Shown here one piece after another: positions 22,836-35,084 of a stretch of DNA of 64,000 bases. This DNA is from Oenanthe sinensis. Taxonomy: Eukaryota > Streptophyta > Magnoliopsida > Apiales > Apiaceae. How positions within the stretch are numbered: the stretch's first letter is position 1; each line of letters opens with the position of its first letter. The notes under the pieces are model-generated. The model was not told where the DNA came from. It worked only from the letters and a program-made list of their open reading frames with translations, and searched no databases. The DNA is taken from positions 34,448,201-34,512,200 of the forward strand of contig CM053802.1 in the NCBI GenBank assembly GCA_028671895.1. Direction: 5' to 3'. The translations under genes and the position numbers were made by a program.

Positions 22836-23173
22836 CTAAAATAAACCAATGGGCAGCGATAAATAATAAGTCCCTATAGCTAAGGCAACAACCTTTGCTC
22901 CATTGCCAACTCGTAGGTCGACCTCTCCCTTTGCTAAAGTCCTACTCATTTGAAGCTCCTGCACATTTATAGAAATGTGAGAACCACATCCAGTATCCAA
23001 TACCCATGATGTAGAAGTAGACAAATTGACCTCTATAACATAAATACCTGAATCAGAAGCTTGACCAACCTTCTTCTTCTTCAGATCCTCCAAATAAGCA
23101 TGACAGTTTCTCTTTCAATGACCTGGTTTACCATAGTAGTGACAATCACCATTTGCAACAGCACTCTTAGGCT
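22836..23173 (-). pseudogene. B1 zinc knuckle and protease
   Basis: The knuckle near 23140-23100 reads CHYYGKPGH, stop, KRNC: Tyr replaces the second Cys and TGA replaces a Trp codon. The protease follows with WVLDTGCGSHI. The same Cys-to-Tyr change occurs in C1. Confidence 0.85.
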
Positions 23174-23775
23174 TTAAAGCCTGTTTGGATTGATCTTTAG
23201 CTTGGGACCAGAAACAGATCTAATCTTCTTCTTTCCCTTCCATTTGCCTTTCCTTTTAGTCTTACTTTTATTGTCTACCATCAGCATGGTAGCAGGTTCA
23301 GCCTTTTTCATGTTGGTTTTAGCAGTTCTAAACATGGCCAATAATTCAGTGGGTGTTTTGTCTATCTCATTCATATTGTAGTTCATAACAAAATGAGTAT
23401 AGTTGTTGTTCAACGATTGCAAGATCAAGTCAATCTGAGCTTCCTGACCAATCGAGAAACCCAAAGTATCATGATACTCAATATAACCTATCATATTTAG
23501 AACATGTTCACGTTCTCCCTGTTTACAAGCATAAAGTGCTTTGCTCGTGTCGAACCTTTCTTGATGAGCCTGTCCCTCAAACATTCTTTGAAGGTGTTCA
23601 ATCATCTCATAAGCAACTATATGCTCATGTTGTTTTTAAAGCTCAGCACTCATGGTTGCCAGCATATGACACGCAACATCATTCACATCATCAATATGCT
23701 TCTAATAAGCATTTTGTTGAACACGAGTTACATTCTCAGCAGGAGGAGCATGTGAAAAAATTTCAATGGCGTGAA
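23174..23775 (-). pseudogene. B1 gag, main part
   Basis: Copia gag core (UBN2 type) with IEHLQRMFEGQAHQERFDTS, MIGYIEYHDTLGFSIGQEAQIDLILQSLNN, and a basic tail (KGKWKGKKK). Stops occur between 23606 and 23775. The N-terminus lies beyond the solo LTR at 25325-25445. Confidence 0.87.
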
Positions 23776-23780
23776 GCTTT

Positions 23781-25324
23781 TGTTAGTGAAGGTGCCCTAG
23801 AGGCAATACAATAGACCTTTATGTCATTTGATTATTCAATAAACATATTTATTATGACTTTAATTACTGCGATATATTTGTTAGCATAATAAATATCCTT
23901 AGAATCATGATACACATTGTATAGTTTAGTACATGACTTGAACTTGAGATTATATAATAGATCATATTCTTAAATGTCCCTGGTTGAGTATTATTATTAT
24001 AGGACAATAATAATACATAAATAAACTAGTATGTTGTTTGACTGATAACCACATTTCATTGGTTATAAGTATGGGGATACTAAAGTCAACACATAGGTAC
24101 ATGCAGGAGTACATGGTACTGGACAGACCCACAGTGAGATTCTTCATGTTTAATAAAGTCATAAGAAAGACTCACAGTGATAATGGTGTAATGATCCTCT
24201 GACTTGAGATCATTATATTTCTGTACGAGGATTAATATACTTTGACTACATTAAAAGTTACCTTTGACCGGTAATGATAAAAGTGGACATCGGGTATATC
24301 ATGAGTCGTATGAGAAATATGAATGATAGATAAAGGATTTAACCCTCCTATAATTATGAGAGATATTATTGGCCTCTTGATTGAGTGAGACTATAAAATG
24401 CATGGCCGTGCTCAAATAATGATTTGTTTTCATAGTCTACTCATGAATCAAGTAAACCCGGATTAAATGTTGTAGAGGATGACTAATTACATGCCTCGAA
24501 TTTAATCTATAATATATATGGTTAAAGGGATTATATTACACGGAAACATTAATCATGAAAGGTTTTATCGAATCACGATTTAATTATTATTTAATTGGGT
24601 AGCAATGATGTATTACTAGATACCGCTCATTGTTTATAATTTTATTGGAGAATAAAATTATTGCTAATTAAATAATAGCCTATAGGGTCACACACATAGA
24701 GCACTTAAAGGAATAGTTAATTTAAATTATAGATTTAAATTAATTGATGATTATTTGAATTTTATTATATTAATTAAGTGAGACTTAATTAATTGAAATA
24801 ATAAAATTTGAATTTGAATTCTGCCCTTAATAATTAAGTATGACTTAGTTATTAATTAAATAATAGAAATTCGGTTTTATTATTTATTCTAAACCTACAT
24901 GGGTTAGGTTTTGCTGATTGGGCCTCTTAACCATCATTATAAATAGATAATGATAGGGTTAAGAGGGATTACGTTTTTGAGAAACAAAATCCCTAGAGGC
25001 AGCAACAAGCACACAGCAGAAAGCACAGCAAGGCAGAAACAAATTCGAAATCATCAAAGGAGCTAGTACAATCCATTCCGTAATCAAGATCGTGGGACGT
25101 TTTTGAAGGTGCTCGTGTGGATACCATAAAGGTGTTTTCGAGAGGAAGACACAAGTCGTGAAAGCTAGGATCTCCGTTGAGTTCGTGTAAACCAAGACCA
25201 CACAAAGATATGATTCCGTTTCACAATAATCAGTCTAGCCTTATACATGATCCTGCGTTTAGGGTTCCGAATTTTTGTTATATTTACGTTTAATCCGCTG
25301 CGTTTTATGCCTCGGAACCCAACA
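23781..25324 (+). repeat. Solo LTR of Angela family C (C2)
   Basis: Starts TGTTAGTGAAGGTGCCC and ends CTCGGAACCCAACA, as in C1. It is flanked by the 5-bp duplication GCTTT (23776-23780 and 25325-25329), so it is a full insertion reduced to one LTR by recombination. It splits B1 gag. TATAAATA lies near 24940. The - strand ORFs in it (24959-25205, 23962-24162) are antisense to the LTR and recur in all C copies. Confidence 0.95.
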
Positions 25325-25445
25325 GCTTTCGCTCCTGCTTGAGGAAAATCCTTAAATTCCTATACCAATCAAGGAAGTTAGTTCTTGTTAGCTTGTCCTT
25401 CTCAAGGGTTGCTCTCACAGAGAAGTTATTGGTGTTGTTTGCCAT
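25325..25445 (-). pseudogene. B1 gag N-terminus
   Basis: ATG at 25445-25443 on the - strand gives MANNTNNFSVRATLEKDKL then FLDWYRNLRIFLKQERKLL, the standard Angela gag opening, cut off at the solo LTR. Confidence 0.88.
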
Positions 25446-27200
25446 TAAATATCTACAATGTTTATAATGCATACTAGTTAGTTGTAGAAGTTTAATTATG
25501 TTCAAGTGATTATCATATACATTCATAATATATATCTCCCACTATTTTTATCAAATCAATAGCCCTAACTATTAATTCAGAAAACATTTCATTAAATCTT
25601 TCTAATGAGCCAAGATCCATATTTCATCCATGTTTTAAGATAGCGTTGGCTAATACACCCAAAACACAACTATTTAGGTAGACAACATTAGTCGATTATA
25701 ACAAATATAACTCTTGGATAGTTTGGTGGAACAACACTTTGTACATATTTATCCAATAATTCTCACCAAACTCTATGCCTCTAAACCCACAATCCTATTG
25801 TGATGATTTAGTTAAGTTAGACCCAATATGTCAACAAACTAAGTCACTTACTTATCACGTCTTCCCATGATTGATAAAAGCACATTGCTTTGGAAAACCC
25901 ACTCCTTCTCAATCTAGATCTTGACGAGTATTAAACATTGGAAGGCATCCGATTAACGTAATATGTATTTAGGGATTTTAATATTTATATGAACGATCAT
26001 GATCCCATCATAAAGAGATTCTCAATTTTTCCTTGATCAAATAATCCATTTCAATATTCGTCAATGGTTTGATTTCCAGATCGTCGGAGAAGTCACAAGC
26101 GGTCTCACTTAAAACCCAACTTTCTTACGAATAATAATTCACTTTTGAAAAAATCTCCCTATATCAGAAAAAGAAAATTCATATTCAATACCGTGTTTCA
26201 TAAACACAAGAATCTCATGATCGGTTTTTTAATTTTAAAATCTTGAATCATTACAGATTTTATCTTTCTTTAACAAGCATGGCATGTGTGTCGTATCTAA
26301 TACATACATAATGCCAACACATACGTATCTATACATGCCTTTATATACATATATGTATTGTGCGTAAATTAAACGTGTTTGGTTATGGCCCCATCCTATG
26401 TGATATTTCCAAGCTAATGGAATTATCAAGGTCAATCTATGGTAGTTTCAAATACTACACTATTACATGTATTTATCTTCTTCATTGCTCCATCATCTGG
26501 ATTGCCTCCTAGCTTCCTTGCTTCCAAGTCTCCATTGAAAAATTACATTGAATAATAAATAAATCTATTCTAATGAAATTACAAGAAGAATTCGAGTTAC
26601 ATTCGAGATTAACAATTACAATGAATAAATGACATGCAAGTCGTATTTAGAAACCAAAACCATAAAACAAAACCACTATCTTATAGGTCTTTAGGCCATA
26701 ACCATCCACCATGTTATCATATAACACATGTAACATATCTCAGATTATATAAACATATCATATAATCATATATAATAAATTTCGAAATTTCATTAAATCA
26801 AATAAATTTCAAAAAATAATAAATTGCCGTTTTGGGGCTTGTAACGTCGTCAAACGGCTTACAGACGCGAAGCTTACTAAGTCAGTATTCCTCAGTGACA
26901 TGATTTCAGTCAAAAAACACATATCATTATTAAAAATCGGACACTATACACAGATTTCAGAAAATCTACCGAATCCGTTTCAGAATTCGTATCGAATACG
27001 ATTCCCATAACAAGAACAAACATGTATCATATACATACAACCATACACATAATCATCACATGATTATACAACACATGAATATCATATATTCAAAATCATA
27101 TAAAACATATATATCAACATATAGTCATGGCATATCATATATATGTTTACATACATCGAAAAACTGTTAAACACATAATCAAATCATCCAATTATACACG
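25446..27200 (-). other. Untranslated leader of B1
   Basis: 1.75 kb without a convincing ORF. Its parts match the C1 leader (32435-34099) in reverse, e.g. the ATAGTGGGAGATATATATTATG block and the CAATGGTTTGATTTCC area. It contains ATA-rich microsatellite-like sequence near 27000-27170. Confidence 0.75.
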
Positions 27201-27214
27201 TAGCTCTAATGCCA
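27201..27214 (-). other. Primer-binding site of B1
   Basis: On the - strand TGGCATTAGAGCTA lies one base inside the 5' LTR, two transitions from the canonical site. Confidence 0.8.
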
Positions 27215-27215
27215 T

Positions 27216-28793
27216 TGAAGGGTTTCGGGTATGAAAACGCAGCGGATATAACGTAAAATAAAAAAAATGAAACCCTATCGTAGGATCCATGTATAACTTT
27301 GGATGATTATGGTGAAGAAGTCTGTACCTTAACATAGCTTTCCGTATGATGTTTAATGGTGGTCCAGAAAAACATATCACAACAGCCCTTTGTTACAGAT
27401 CTGCTCTCCAAAGAAGTCCACACGAACGCCCGATCATCCTACGATCACCGGAGTCGGTACTAGCCTAATTGCTTGCCTCTCTCTTTCTCTAGCCTCTCTT
27501 GATGTTGAGCAACCAGGGTTTTTCTCTAAAATGAAATCTGATGATTAACCCTAATACTATACATCATTATGTATATATATAGGGGAGAGAGAGATTTTGG
27601 GCCTAACCCTAATCCATGTGGTTTCCAAAACCCATTTTGATTTTGGGTTATTATTATTATTAAATCCAAATTTTAATATAATTAATAAATTCCCACTTAA
27701 TTAATTCAATAATTAAATTCAAATAATAATAATACTTATTAAATCCAAATTCTAATATAATTAATCAAGTCCCACTTAATTAATTCAATAATTAAATTCG
27801 AATAAACAATAATATATTTAAATTCGTAATTTAAATCAACCTCCGTTTTGACGTTCTTTGTGTGTGACCCTTTAGGTTATTATTACGTTGACAATAATTT
27901 TATTATCTAATAATAAAATTATAAACAATGAGTTACATTTAGTAATACATCATTGTTACCCAAGTAACAATAATAATTGGTGATTCAATTAAACCTTTTG
28001 TGAATAATGTTCCATTTAATATAATCCCTTTAACCTTATATTATAGATCAAACTCGAGGCATGTATAGTGTCATCCTCTTCAAAGTTTAATCTTGGTTTC
28101 CTTGATCAATGAGTAGACTATTTAAACAAATCAATATTTGAACATGACCATGCATTTCATAGTCTCACTCAATCAAGATGCTAATAATATCACTCCTAGA
28201 ATTGAAGGGTTAAATCATATATCTATCATTCATATTCCTCATACGATTCATAGCATACTCAATGTCCACCTTTATCATTACCTGGTTGAAGGTAACTTTG
28301 AGTGTAATCAAAATATATTAATTCTCATATAGAAATATAATGATTTCAAGTCAGAGGATCATTACATCATTATCATTGTGAGATTTCTTATGACACTTAT
28401 TAACATGTAGAATCTCACGACGGGTCTTTCTAGTGTCATGTATTGATACATACACTTATGTTCTTGACTTTAGTATCACCATACCTATGACTAACGAGAT
28501 GTGGTCATTTGTCAACAAACATACTAGTCTTATTGCATTATTATTGTCCTTAAATAATAATACTTGACTAGAGAATTTTAGTAATAAAATACTATTCATA
28601 TATCTCATTTTTAAGTCACATACTTAAAGATATATATTACGTATTAATATTCCAAGGACATTTATTATTCTTTCAATTTATGACGCAGTAAATAAAGACA
28701 TAATAAATATTAATTAAATAATCACATAATATAATTCTTAATTATTTTTAATAAAACATTAAAAGTATTGTCTCTAGGACACCAATACTAACA
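27216..28793 (-). repeat. 5' LTR of B1
   Basis: 1578 bp. It includes the tandem block (about 27650-27810) absent from the 3' LTR but present in the solo LTR at 42826. It ends ACTAACA before the ATATT duplication. Confidence 0.92.
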
Positions 28794-28919
28794 ATATTAT
28801 CATTATTCACGTATATTTGACATCCTTCGTCTTGATTCTTTATTCCATATTTATTATTTACTTATCTGAGTTGTATTGTCATCTACTTATTACAAATAGG
28901 ACTAGTCATATGACTTTCA
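28794..28919 (-). repeat. Start of the 3' LTR of element G
   Basis: On the - strand it reads TGAAAGTCATATGACTAGTC, as at the start of the E LTR (55026), followed by TTTGTAATAAGTAGATGACAA. B1 cuts it at 28794. A purine-rich tract (GGTGGAGAT on the - strand, 28920-28928) abuts it, as expected for a 3' LTR. Confidence 0.8.
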
Positions 28920-29683
28920 ATCTCCACCTATTTATTGTTAAACATTTAGTACAGAAATTCTTAGAGGATAACTCAACTAACAACTAAGAAAATAATACGA
29001 CATTTAAGAACTATAAATAATAAATTGATTTCTGGATCATATAATACATTTCTAGATTTCAATTATGAAAGATAAATTTAAGATATATGTTGCTCTAGAC
29101 TAAACATATTTAACAAAGTTCTATCTTGACTTACCTATCATTACCAGCTTCAGAAGTATCAACTTCACCTTCTTCTAGAGTTTAACTTTTGTGACCAGGT
29201 GTCATTGGGGCATCTTCAGTGGCTGGTTTCTCTGGTTCAGATTCTACATTACAAGATTTCTTGAGTGACTAAAATGAAAGATGTTTGTTCCTCTAGCACT
29301 GAACATATTATACAAGTAGTATTATCTTCATTTCTCAAACTCATCACTATTCTCCCTTAAGATGACAAGGATAAAGTCTTGTTCTCTTCTTACCATTTCT
29401 CCTCTGTTTCTCCAACTTATGTCTTCACTTCCCTCCCAAGGTGTATTCATTCTCCCCTTAACTGAATTATCCAACCAATTTAATAGAGGTAACAATAGAC
29501 ATGGTATACATACAACATTAAACCATCGCAGATATAAAAAATGCAAACTATGACATGTTATGCATTTTAGAAATTTCGTTTAATCTTGTATACAAGAATC
29601 TTCTAAAATCAAATGGAATAGAAGAATTAATAAATAATCATTAGTTCTCTCCAATCAAAGTATGATGTTATATACCCCCTTTT

Positions 29684-29830
29684 CTTGTTCAATAATTCTC
29701 ACCCTATTTGGATCTTGTTCAATAATTCTCCCCTTTGGATCTCTTGTTGAACAATTCTCCCCATTGTATCTTGTTTAAACAATTATCCCCCTTAGTTGAG
29801 TAATCCTCTTCAGAAAAAAATTTCTCCCCC
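29684..29830 (-). repeat. Imperfect tandem array with purine-rich units
   Basis: Five to six units of about 25-30 bp of the form TTGTTCAATAATTCTCCCC on the + strand. On the strand of G each unit has GGGGAGAATT, resembling a polypurine tract. Confidence 0.7.
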
Positions 29831-30817
29831 GTAGTTGAGTTATATTAAAAATATTTAACAGGGAATTGTGAATGGAATTTAGGAATTGTGCTAGTGTGTG
29901 ATTTTCCTTTGTGTAACTGACAAGTTTTTCGCTCATATACTCCCTAAGTGTTTCACTCATAGAATATATATTGTCACTCTTTTCTTACAACACTATTTCT
30001 TTCTCAATACGAATGACACAATCTTTTGTACCTGCAAGAAAGATCACCATAGTCCCTTCAAGAGAGGTCACTGGTGGTGCAATGTGATTTCATAAATCTC
30101 TGTCCTTAATTGAATCTATTAAAATATTTGACTTAAAAAAACGGCATTGCTTCAGGAATAGATTCAGTGAGTTCCTGATCATCTAAGATGATCTATTCCG
30201 TTAGGAATCCAGGTATGTTCCATCTGGGGAGGGAGACAAGGATTTATAATGTACAAATAATCCAAGTTTCCTCGTGACGCATGTGAAGGCACTCATCAAT
30301 CATCCTTCCTTCCTTGAGTCCTTCCTTGATATGGAAGTTTAGAATAATTGCTTCCGTCAATTCATCCTTAGTGTGTGACACCTTACAGTGCATTTGAATA
30401 TATATATACATTTATGGTTTGCAGTGTTTGAAAGTGTCCAGAAGAAGTTGACTCTTTACAACTGGCCTTGGCTGACAGGCCGAATTCAATTCATAATTTT
30501 AATAAGATAAAATACCCTTGCTAAATACTAAATAATCATAGAAATGAAAATTAGCATTTAACTTTATACATTATATTTAATAATTGGTAATTAAGCATAT
30601 GACAATTATACTCATAACAATTATCCGTGATATATTTAAGCTCGAGAAAGTAGATATAAAAAAATTCACAAGTCCTTTAAATATTGACATTTAATACTTA
30701 TGATTCTTAGAACAATTTCTCGTAGACAAAAATAAATTTTAAAAATAAAATTAAATAAATATAACTATAAAATAAAAATATGCCAATCTTATAGGAAAAA
30801 AATAAAAATAAAATAAA

Positions 30818-30819
<2 letters not shown>

Positions 30820-30863
<44 letters not shown>
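30820..30863. repeat. (TA)n microsatellite at the C1 insertion site
   Basis: Pure TA run directly left of C1. The duplication ATATA is part of it, so the exact target is somewhat ambiguous. Confidence 0.9.
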
Positions 30864-30869
<6 letters not shown>

Positions 30870-32420
30870 TGTAGGTGCCCTAGAGGCAATACAATGTTTC
30901 TTTTAATAGACCTTTATGTCATTTGATTATTCAATAAACGTATTTATTATGACTTTAAATACTGCGATATATTTGTTAGCATAATAAATATCCTTAGAAT
31001 CATGATACACATTGTATAGTTTAGTACATGACTTGAACTTGAGATTATATAATAGATCATATTCTTAAATGTCCCTAGTCGAGTATTATTATTATAGGAC
31101 AATAATAATACATAAATAGACTAGTATGTTGTTTGACTGATAACCACATCTCATTGGTTATAAGTATGGGGATACTAAAGTCAACACATAGGTACATGCA
31201 GGAGTACATGGTACTGTACAGACCTACAGTGAGATTCTTCATGTTTAATAAAGTCATAAGAAAGACTCACAGTGATAATGGTGTAATGATCCTCTGACTT
31301 GAGATCATTATATTTCTATACGAGGATTAATATACTTTGACTACATTAAAAGTTACCTTTGACCGGGTAATGATAAAAGTGGACATCGGGTATACCATGA
31401 GTCGTATGAGAAATATGAATGATAGATAAAGGATTTAACCCACCTATAATTAGGAGAGATATTATTGGCCTCTTGATTGAGTGAGACTATAAAATGCATG
31501 GTCGTGCTCAAATAATGATTTGTTTTCATAGTCTACTCATTGATCAAGTAAATCCGGATTAAATGTTGAAGAGGATGACTAAATACATGCCTCGAGTTTA
31601 ATCTATAATATATATGATTAAAGGGATTATATTACACGGAAACATTAATCACGAAAGGTTTTATCGAATCACGATTTAATTATTATTTAATTGGGTAGCA
31701 ATGATGTATTACTAGATACCGCTCATTGTTTATAATTTTATTGGAGAATAAAATTATTGCTAATTAAATAATAGCCTATAGGGTCACACACATAGAGCAC
31801 TTCAAGGAATAGTTAATTTAAATTATAGATTTAAATTAATTGATGATTATTTAAATTTTATTATATTAATTAAGTGAGACTTAATTAATTGAAATAATAT
31901 AATTCGAATTTGAATTCTACCCTTAATAATTAAGTATGACTTAGTTATTAATTAAATAATAGAAATTCAGTTTTTATTATTTAATCCTAAACCTACATGG
32001 GTTAGGTTTTGCTGTTATGGGTTGCTGATTGGGCCTCTTAACCAGCATTATAAATAGATAATGATAGGGTTAAGAGGGATGATGTTTTGAAAAACCAAAC
32101 CCTAAAGGCAGCATCAGCAAGGAGGCAGAAAGAACAAAATTCGAAATCATCAAAGGAGGCTAGTACATCCATTCCGTAATCAAGATCGTGAGACATTCTT
32201 GAAGGTGCTCGTGTGGATACCATAGAGGTGTTTTCGAGAAGAAGACACAAGTCGTGAAAGCTAGGATCTCCGTTGAGTTCGTAGAAGTCAAGACCAAGAA
32301 AAGGTATGATTTCGTTTCACAATAATCAGTCCGAACTTATACATGATCCTGCGTTTAGGGTTCCGAATTTTTGTTATATTTAAGTTTAATCCGCTGCGTT
32401 TTATGCCTCGGAACCCAACA
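30864..32420 (+). repeat. 5' LTR of C1
   Basis: The promoter TATAAATA lies at 32049-32056, followed by a short AAACCCTAAAGGC segment. It ends CTCGGAACCCAACA. No coding sequence on the + strand. Confidence 0.95.
32049..32056 (+). promoter_or_regulatory. TATA box of C1
   Basis: TATAAATA in the context GCATTATAAATAGATAATG, about 370 bp before the LTR end. It is conserved in the C2 and C3 solo LTRs and at 39260-39267. Confidence 0.75.
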
Positions 32421-32421
32421 A

Positions 32422-32434
32422 TGGTATCAGAGCT
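32422..32434 (+). other. Primer-binding site of C1
   Basis: TGGTATCAGAGCT, one base after the LTR end. Perfect match to the usual initiator Met-tRNA site. Confidence 0.93.
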
Positions 32435-34099
32435 ACGTGTATAGGGGACTGATTTGGTTACGTGTTTTATGTATTTGATGCATACATGCCTGTTTTGGTG
32501 ACTGCCATGCCATGCTACTGCTTTGTCATAATCTGTTATGCCACTGCCATGCTACTACTTTGCTACTGCCATGCCTGTTAGAGACTGCCATGCTACTGCA
32601 ATGTTATAATCTGTTATGACATGATATGAATGATTTATATGACCTGGCAGCTCGACCCCAGCCTAGGGCTGCCGCCCCCAGACCCTCCCGGGGCTGCCGC
32701 CCCGGACCCCGCCCAGGGGCTGCCGCCCCCGGACCCCCGCATTATTTTTTTTGTGTACTTGAGCATGGTGCTGGTTATGGCCTTTGGACCCCTAGATTAA
32801 TGGTTTTTGGGTTTGGTTTTATAAATACGACTTGCATGTCGTTTTCTTCATTCTTGTAATTGTTTAACCTCGAATGTAACTTGAGTTTTCTTATATAAGT
32901 ACATTAGTATAGGTTGTATTCAATTATTCCATGTAATGTACTTGAAGATTGAAGGATGATCCAAGAAGAGGAGCAAGCACCCATGGATACAAGAAGAATG
33001 AAGACATGTAATTGTATTTATATATTACCACTATAGATTGACTTTGATCCTTTCATTAGCTCGAAAGGATCACATAGGAAAGGGGCCATAACCAAGCATG
33101 TTTACATATTTCACTTTACATATTGATGTATGAATGTATGTGTAGAGTAGAAGATGCATGCTTTAATTAAATTAATGATGTATGCATGTATTAGATACGT
33201 CACCCATGCCATGCTTGTCATGCTAAACAAGATAAAATCTATAACGATTTAAGATTTTAAAATTAACAAACGATCATGAGATTCTTGTGTTTATGAAATA
33301 TGAATTTTTAAAACACAGAATTGAATATGGATTTTGACATCTATAATTGGGATTTTCTTACAAAAACGGATATGCGTATTCGTAAGGCTGATGGGTTTTA
33401 AGTGTGACCACTGGTATCCTCCATCTACCTGGGAAATGAACAATTTAAGATGTCAATTTGAAATATTTAGTTCAAGGAAAAATTGAGGATCTCTTCATGA
33501 TGTGATCATGATCGTCAAAAATTTTATAAACCCCTTAACAAAATATAAAGTTTTAATCGGATGCTTTCCAATGAATGAACACTCATCGAATCCTAGATCG
33601 ATTAGGGGAAAGACTGTCAGTGGCAGGGGACTCCTATCTATCTTGGTGAGATGCGACGAATATAAACGGTTATATTCGGTCGTTGTATCATTGGGTCAAA
33701 CTTAACTGAGTCGTCATAATAAGGTGAAAGTAAACGGTTATATTCAACCATTATGAACTTAGAAGCATAGAGTTTGGTTAAAAAACTATTAGATAGATAA
33801 GATCAATCGTTGCTCACCAAACTGTCCAAGAATTATATATGATATAATTGACAACTGTTGTCTACCTAAATAATCATTTTTAAGGACTTCCAGTGGTTGT
33901 CTTTGGACATGTCGAAATATGGATCTTGGCTTACTAGAAAGAATTATGGGATATACTTTCCAAATTAATAGTAAGGGCTATTGATTTGATAAAAATAGTG
34001 GGAGATATATTATGAATGTATCATAATCATTTGAACATAATAAATAACTCAGACAATCTAATGTTTATTTTGTGCTTTTAACATTGTAGATACCAAGTA
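32435..34099 (+). other. Untranslated leader of C1
   Basis: 1.67 kb. It first shows direct repeats of CTGCCATGCTACTGC and ATAATCTGTTATG (32500-32625), then a GC-rich triple repeat (32666-32740), then AT-rich sequence shared with the B1 leader, ending in ATAGTGGGAGATATATTATG and the gag ATG. The 77-codon frame over the GC block (32626-32859) is low-complexity Pro/Ala/Arg and unlikely to be a gene. Confidence 0.75.
32666..32740 (+). repeat. GC-rich triple repeat in the C1 leader
   Basis: Three units of about 24-26 bp built on GGGGCTGCCGCCCC plus GGACCC. A stem CCGGGG/CCCCGG (32688-32693 with 32700-32705) can fold. It stands out in an AT-rich element. Confidence 0.85.
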
Positions 34100-35081
34100 A
34101 TGGCAAACAACACAAACACTCGTACGATCAGTCCTTGAGAAGGATAAGCTGACAGGAGGAAACAACTTCCTAGACTGGCAAAGGAATTTGAGGATTGTCC
34201 TCAGGCAAGAGCGCAAGCTTCATGTCATTGATATTCCTCCGGCAGGTCTCCTTCCTGAGGGCGCTACTGTTGAGGAACGAGCGGCCCACACAAAGGATGA
34301 GAATGATGCAACTGATGTTGCATGTCTTATGTTGGCAACTATGAGTGCTGAGCTTCAAAGACAGCATGTGCATATGGATGCATATACTATCTATGAGCAC
34401 TTGCAAAGCATGTTTGCAAGCCAAACTCGTCAAGAAAGGTTCAACACGAGTAAGTCACTCTTTAATTGCAAACAAGGGGCAAGTGAACCAGTTGGCCCAC
34501 ATGTTCTGAAGATGATTGGTTACATTGAGTACCTTGAAACTTTGGGTTTCCCGATTATTCAGGAAATTGGTATTGACCTAATCATGAATTCTTTGAACAA
34601 CAAATTCACCCAGTTTATCATAAACTACAATATGAATGAATTTGACAAAACACCTACTGAATTGTTGGCTATGTTGAGAACATATGAGACCAACATGAAG
34701 ATGGCTGAACCTGTTCCCATACTGATGGTGGGCAATAAAGGTAAGGCCAAAGGGAAAGGCAAGTGGAAGGGTAAGAAGAAGACAGGTTCTGATTCTACAC
34801 CCAAGCCAAAGTCAGGTCCTAAACAGGCTTTAAAGCCTAAAGGTGGGGTCACTAAGGGTGAATGTCACTACTATAAGAAAACTGGTCACTGGAAGAGAAA
34901 CTGTTCAGTTTACTTGGAGGATCTGAAGAAGAAGAGGGCTGAGCAAGCTTCTACTTCAGGTATATATGTTATAGAAGTCAATCTGTCTATTTCTACATCT
35001 TGGGTATTGGATACTGGATGTGCTTCTCACATTTGTATAAATGTGCAGGAAATGCAGAGAAGTAGGACATTGGCTAAATGA
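34100..35081 (+). pseudogene. C1 gag and protease, one frameshift and one stop
   Basis: Gag packages the RNA; the protease cleaves the polyprotein. ATG 34100 gives MANNTNT, then a one-base shift near 34117-34124 sends it to a TGA at 34136. The true frame resumes with VRSVLEKDKLTGGNNFLDWQRNLRIVL and is open from there. Gag core: ATDVACLMLATMSAELQRQH, MIGYIEYLETLGFP, FDKTPTELLAML; a basic Lys/Gly tract; zinc knuckle CHYYKKTGHWKRNC, with Tyr for the second Cys. Protease: WVLDTGCASHI. TGA at 35079-35081 replaces a Gly codon and is the only stop between gag and the end of pol. Confidence 0.93.
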
Positions 35082-35084
35082 GAA

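Larger units (their letters stand above)
18427..28793 (-). mobile_element. Element B1: Ty1/copia, Angela type, decayed
   Basis: Bounded by LTRs at 18427-19931 and 27216-28793, with target duplication ATATT at 18422-18426 and 28794-28798. It is interrupted by a solo LTR of family C (23781-25324). The two LTRs differ in length (1505 and 1578 bp) and in many bases, so it is older than A and C1. Protein fragments in - strand order are gag, protease, integrase, RT, RNase H. Confidence 0.93.
28920..30863 (-). other. 3' internal region of element G, noncoding remnant
   Basis: About 1.9 kb between the polypurine tract of G and the C1 insertion. No ORF above 75 codons and no recognisable domain. It holds an imperfect tandem array (29684-29830) and a (TA)n run at its end. 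In SIRE-type elements this is where an additional ORF can lie; I cannot recognise one here. Confidence 0.6.

Noticed and set aside
23962..24162. 60-67-codon - strand ORFs here and at 31075, 38286; also 24959, 32038, 39249, 49349
   Set aside because: Antisense frames inside family C LTRs, repeated with each LTR copy; no start context or domain.
32626..32859. 77-codon Pro/Ala/Arg-rich ORF
   Set aside because: It only translates the GC-rich leader repeat of C1; low complexity, no homologous frame in A or B1.
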